A stretch of DNA of 17,933 bases from Bacillota bacterium (lineage in GTDB: Bacteria; Bacillota; Clostridia; Christensenellales; Pumilibacteraceae), in assembly GCA_009780875.1 (NCBI GenBank), contig WQZE01000005.1:1-17933 (forward strand), given 5' to 3'. The first letter of the stretch is position 1. Each line of letters opens with the position of its first letter. Under the pieces are notes generated by a model that was not told where the DNA came from, ran no database searches, and saw nothing but the letters and a program-made list of their open reading frames with translations. The translations under genes were made by a program, and so were the position numbers. Shown one piece after another: positions 15,583 to 17,933 of this stretch.

Positions 15583-16356
15583 ATGAAGTTTATATTTTTG
15601 ACAAAGCGTGGCTTGTGCGTTGCTGGGTTGCTTGTGTTGGTTTTGGTGGGGATTGTTTTTGCAGTGGATGTGAGTGGCAGTAGTGGCGTGTATCTGGGCA
15701 AGCCGTTTTCCAAGAATTTGCCCATCAACAGTCTCAGCACAGAGCAAAAGGTGGTGGTGCTCACCCTAGAACTTGACAGCGAAGACACAGCGGCAAATAC
15801 GCTTTTGGTGGAGACCGTGACCAAGTATGGTGTGCCCTTTGTTGCTTTTGTGAGTGGGCAGTCACTCACGCAAAATGAGGACTTGGTGCAACAAATGCTC
15901 AAAAATGACCAAGCAACCGTGGGGCTCAATGGAAACTTTTTGACGGATAACACGGCTTTGCCCAAAAAAGAAATTGACAGAGAAATTGCAGCGGGCAAAA
16001 TGCTTTTGGAAAAGGTGACCAACAAAACCGTAGAGTACTACCGTGCACCCTTTGGAAAGTATGATGACAATGTCATTGGAGCGGTCAAAAGGGCGGGAAT
16101 GTTCCCTATGGGAAGCACGCTAGACACGAGCAAATACGACACAAGCAACAATGGAGAATTTGCCAAAGTTGCCTTGTCCAAAGTGACCAATGGTGGTATT
16201 ATCAGTGTGAGTAGTCGTGACAACAACGCAAGCAGTTTGGTGCCGCTTGGCATTGTTGGGTTGCAAAGTTTGGGCTATGAGTTTGTGAGTTTGGATTCGG
16301 TCATCATCAAAGGGGCATACAGTATCACCAGTGGCGGACAGCAGGTATCGGCATAG
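15583..16356 (+). CDS. Membrane-anchored NodB-fold protein, degenerate deacetylase
   Basis: A 257-residue protein with AGGGAG 6 nt before the ATG. Residues about 10-28 form a signal anchor (LCVAGLLVLVLVGIVFAV) after a short basic N-terminus, so the domain should face outside the membrane. Residues about 55-240 follow the polysaccharide deacetylase (NodB, CE4) pattern: strand VVVLTLEL, YGVPFVAFVSGQ, ERI-like helix KKEIDREIAAGKMLLEKVTN, RAPFG (154-158), GGIISVSS and GYEFVSLDSVI. The active-site motifs are lost: TFDD becomes TLEL (61-64), the HxxxH metal pair becomes N116 and L120, and LHD becomes SRD (211-213). Only RxPFG is kept. It is probably not a zinc deacetylase; it may bind peptidoglycan or act as a scaffold, as in sporulation or envelope proteins. 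Confidence 0.7.
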   Translation: MKFIFLTKRGLCVAGLLVLVLVGIVFAVDVSGSSGVYLGKPFSKNLPINSLSTEQKVVVLTLELDSEDTAANTLLVETVTKYGVPFVAFVSGQSLTQNEDLVQQMLKNDQATVGLNGNFLTDNTALPKKEIDREIAAGKMLLEKVTNKTVEYYRAPFGKYDDNVIGAVKRAGMFPMGSTLDTSKYDTSNNGEFAKVALSKVTNGGIISVSSRDNNASSLVPLGIVGLQSLGYEFVSLDSVIIKGAYSITSGGQQVSA

Positions 16357-16446
16357 TGTGACACGCAGGCAAAATGCTACCGAAAAGTAATAAATATATG
16401 GGTTTGGAAAAACTTGATAGGGGGAAATATGTTGGGAGAAAAACAT

Positions 16447-17160
16447 ATGGACAAAGTAGAGGTCAACTATTTGGAAAACAACAAGGTGACCTTGATAGGC
16501 AAGGTGGCAAGCACGCCTGTGTTTAGCCACGAGTTGTTTGACGAAAAGTTTTATGAGTTTATGTTGGAGGTTCCTAGACTGAGTGAGTATAGTGACCAAA
16601 TACCGGTGACGGTGTCCGACCGCCTACTCAAAATTGGTCACTTGGAGATTGGGCAAACCATTTGTGTGAGTGGACAGTTTAGGTCATACAACAAGTTGAT
16701 GGAGGGCAGGTCTCGGCTTATGCTGACCGTCTTTGTGCGTGATTTGCCAGAGATTGCGGTCACCAACCCAAACACGATTGCACTCAAAGGCTATATCTGC
16801 AAACCGCCCATCTATCGCACGACGCCGTTTGATAGAGAGATTTGTGATATGTTGATTGCTGTCAACCGTGCTTACAACAAATCAGACTATATCCCTTGCA
16901 TTGCCTGGGGACGCAACGCACGGTTTATCAAGGATAGTGCGGTGGGGCAAAAGTTGGTGGTCAGTGGCAGAATTCAATCAAGGAGTTATGTCAAAAAGAT
17001 TAGCGAAACGGAGAGCGTGTCCAAGGTTGCCTATGAGGTGAGCATTGGAAAAATCATTATGAACGATGAGCCAGCCGTTGTGTTGAGAGAGAGTAGGAGT
17101 ACAGCGGAGAGTATCAAAGAGGGCATCTATGATGCCAAGACAGATACCGCTTTGGCATAA
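16447..17160 (+). CDS. Single-stranded DNA-binding protein with two OB folds
   Basis: A 237-residue protein. ATG 16447 is preferred (GGGAG at 16434-16438, 8 nt away); ATG 16429, with a GGGGG upstream, would add six residues. The first OB fold spans residues about 12-98 (NNKVTLIGKVASTPVFSHEL to FVRDL). The second spans about 110-203 and has the SSB hallmark order: LIAVNRAYNKSDYIPCIAWG, then RNARF, GQKLVVSGRIQSRSY and VAYEVSIGKI. It should bind single-stranded DNA in the cytoplasm. Unlike housekeeping SSB it has no Gly/Pro linker and no acidic DDIPF-type tip: the C-terminus is DAKTDTALA, so the usual protein-recruiting tail is missing. It may be an accessory SSB with a special role. Confidence 0.82.
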   Translation: MDKVEVNYLENNKVTLIGKVASTPVFSHELFDEKFYEFMLEVPRLSEYSDQIPVTVSDRLLKIGHLEIGQTICVSGQFRSYNKLMEGRSRLMLTVFVRDLPEIAVTNPNTIALKGYICKPPIYRTTPFDREICDMLIAVNRAYNKSDYIPCIAWGRNARFIKDSAVGQKLVVSGRIQSRSYVKKISETESVSKVAYEVSIGKIIMNDEPAVVLRESRSTAESIKEGIYDAKTDTALA

Positions 17161-17413
17161 TTATGGAGTGCACAAAGGCGTGACCGTTGCGGGGAGCGGG
17201 GACAAGGTATCAGCAACCAAAAAAGGTCGTGTCGTGGGTGAGGTGACCGACCGTGCTTTGGGGTAAGTGTCGTGTTATCCAAAGCATTGTGCCGCCTGGG
17301 TGTGTGCTTTGTGTTGGGGGCGGTGCTGTGCACTGCAAAGAAAGTGTGCGTGGTGACCGTGTCACAACGCTTGGGAGTTTGCACAAAGACTCTACATAAC
17401 ATATAGGTGAGAG
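17161..17413 (+). other. Stem-rich, G-rich gap before feoA; candidate structured RNA
   Basis: This 253-nt gap holds no accepted gene but several inverted repeats. GACC-GTTGC (17182-17190) pairs with GCAAC (17213-17217) and GGTC (17225-17228). TGCTTTGG (17254-17261) is a perfect partner of CCAAAGCA (17279-17286). GTGCCGCCT (17289-17297) pairs with GGGCGGTGC (17318-17326), using G-U pairs. GTGAC/GTCAC (17353-17365) and GAGT/ACTC (17375-17392) form two more. It is richer in G than the flanks. It might be an untranslated RNA or the leader of feoAB. I recognise no known RNA class, and short coding-like frames also occur in it. Confidence 0.4.
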
Positions 17414-17638
17414 ATGAATCTAGCAGAGGCGGGTTTGGGTGAATGCGTCATTGTGGCGGTTGGTGACAACCGCCGACTTTTTGAATATGGATTTTTTGTG
17501 GGGGTCAGACTTTGCGTGATGGCGTTTTCTCCCAAAGGCGGGAGCGTTTTGGTGGCACTCAACGGTACAATGGTGGCGATGCGAAAGTCTCTTGCAAGGC
17601 TCATTGAGGTGGAGATTTGCAAAACGGGAGGTGTTTGA
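17414..17638 (+). CDS. feoA: Ferrous iron transport accessory protein FeoA
   Basis: A 74-residue SH3-like protein of the FeoA family. It starts with LAEAGLGECVIVAVGDNRRL, followed by FEYGFFVGVRLCVMAFSP (the R-L-x-x-x-G-hydrophobic-x-G segment, with YGF in place of the usual LGL) and ALNGTMVAMRKSLARLIEVE, the family's C-terminal strand and helix. The ATG at 17414 has AGGTGAG just upstream. It ends in TGATG with feoB, so the two genes overlap by 1 nt and are translationally coupled. FeoA assists the FeoB ferrous iron permease at the inner face of the membrane. Divergence of some core residues is noted, but family placement is firm given the neighbour. Confidence 0.88.
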   Translation: MNLAEAGLGECVIVAVGDNRRLFEYGFFVGVRLCVMAFSPKGGSVLVALNGTMVAMRKSLARLIEVEICKTGGV

Positions 17639-17933
17639 TGTATAAAGTCGGTTTTGTGGGCAATCCCAATGTGGGCAAGACAAGTCTATACAATCTTGTG
17701 ACAAAGTCCAACCTGCGTGTGGGCAATTGGCACGGCGTCACCGTGGATTGCACGCAAAAAGTGGTGAAAACAAAAACAAGTCAGATTGCCTATTGTGATT
17801 TGCCTGGGATATACAGTTTGCAAGGGTTTGGCGTGGACGAGCAAAATGCATTGACACAAATGGAGCAAGGTTTTGATTTGCTTGTCTGCGTAGTGGATTG
17901 TACGCAATTGCAAAAAAATTTGTATTTGTTGCT
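17638..17933 (+). CDS. feoB: Ferrous iron transporter FeoB, GTPase domain (3' partial)
   Basis: The first 98 codons of FeoB, cut by the window end. It begins MYKVGFVGNPNVGKTS with the G1 P-loop at residues 8-16. The switch region NWHGVTVD carries the G2 threonine (T35), with His where most FeoB proteins have Pro (NWPGVTVE), and G3 is DLPGIYSL (54-61). The sequence then follows the family through VDCTQLQKNLYLL. The start overlaps the feoA stop by one base and has GGGAGG upstream. FeoB is a polytopic membrane protein that imports Fe2+, mainly under anaerobic conditions, which fits an anaerobic host. No diagnostic membrane domain is inside the window. Confidence 0.93.
   Translation, partial: MYKVGFVGNPNVGKTSLYNLVTKSNLRVGNWHGVTVDCTQKVVKTKTSQIAYCDLPGIYSLQGFGVDEQNALTQMEQGFDLLVCVVDCTQLQKNLYLL

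Noticed and set aside
15408..15683. 91-codon plus-strand frame with several cysteines
   Set aside because: It runs through the NodB-fold start and its ribosome site, has no SD of its own, and the Cys spacing matches no zinc motif.
17379..17407. TTGCAC with TATAGG as a promoter for feoA
   Set aside because: The start would fall on or after the ATG at 17414 and the -10 overlaps the SD; the match to consensus is poor.
1..17933. CRISPR array, tRNA, rRNA, insertion sequence or transposase
   Set aside because: No regularly spaced repeats, cloverleaf with CCA-type end, rRNA core sequence or transposase-like protein was found on either strand by reading.

Overview
The window looks like chromosomal DNA of an uncultured low-to-mid GC Bacillota, most likely a gut-type Clostridia. 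This is inferred from the Gram-positive style of the genes (heterodimeric ABC exporter, two-OB-fold SSB, FeoA/FeoB), near-perfect sigma-A promoters, strong AGGAGG-type ribosome binding sites and heavy use of TTG, CAA and AAA codons. The standard code is used, with TGA as stop. Every gene I accept lies on the plus strand.

Region 1 (2-9865) is a compact virion-structure module of a short-tailed (podovirus-like) phage. In order it holds: portal protein (5' end cut by the window), scaffold-like protein, major capsid protein, a small unknown, a probable head-tail adaptor, a P22 gp10/nozzle-like tail protein, two further beta-rich tail proteins, a small membrane/coiled-coil (holin-like) protein, a small unknown and a coiled-coil protein that could be an ejected internal virion protein. 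Most genes have their own Shine-Dalgarno site. Two overlapping perfect inverted repeats stand just before the capsid gene. No integrase, repressor, endolysin, tape measure, tRNA or attachment site is visible, and by eye codon use matches the flanking chromosomal genes. The module may be a prophage remnant, the structural end of an intact prophage whose other genes lie upstream, or a domesticated phage-like particle.

Region 2 (9939-13720) starts at an extended sigma-A promoter with a short structured leader. It encodes two overlapping ABC half-transporters that should form one heterodimeric exporter with one degenerate ATP site.

Region 3 (13727-15282) has a second near-consensus promoter and a roughly 125-nt leader with two paired elements. 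It encodes a 12-TM transporter of MFS_2/GPH type.

Region 4 (15283-17160) is a 300-bp gap with two hairpins and a possible promoter, followed by a membrane-anchored NodB-fold protein that has lost its metal and catalytic residues, and then a single-strand DNA-binding protein with two OB folds and no acidic tail.

Region 5 (17161-17933) is a G-rich, stem-rich 253-bp gap followed by feoA and the start of feoB (ferrous iron uptake), which runs off the end of the window.
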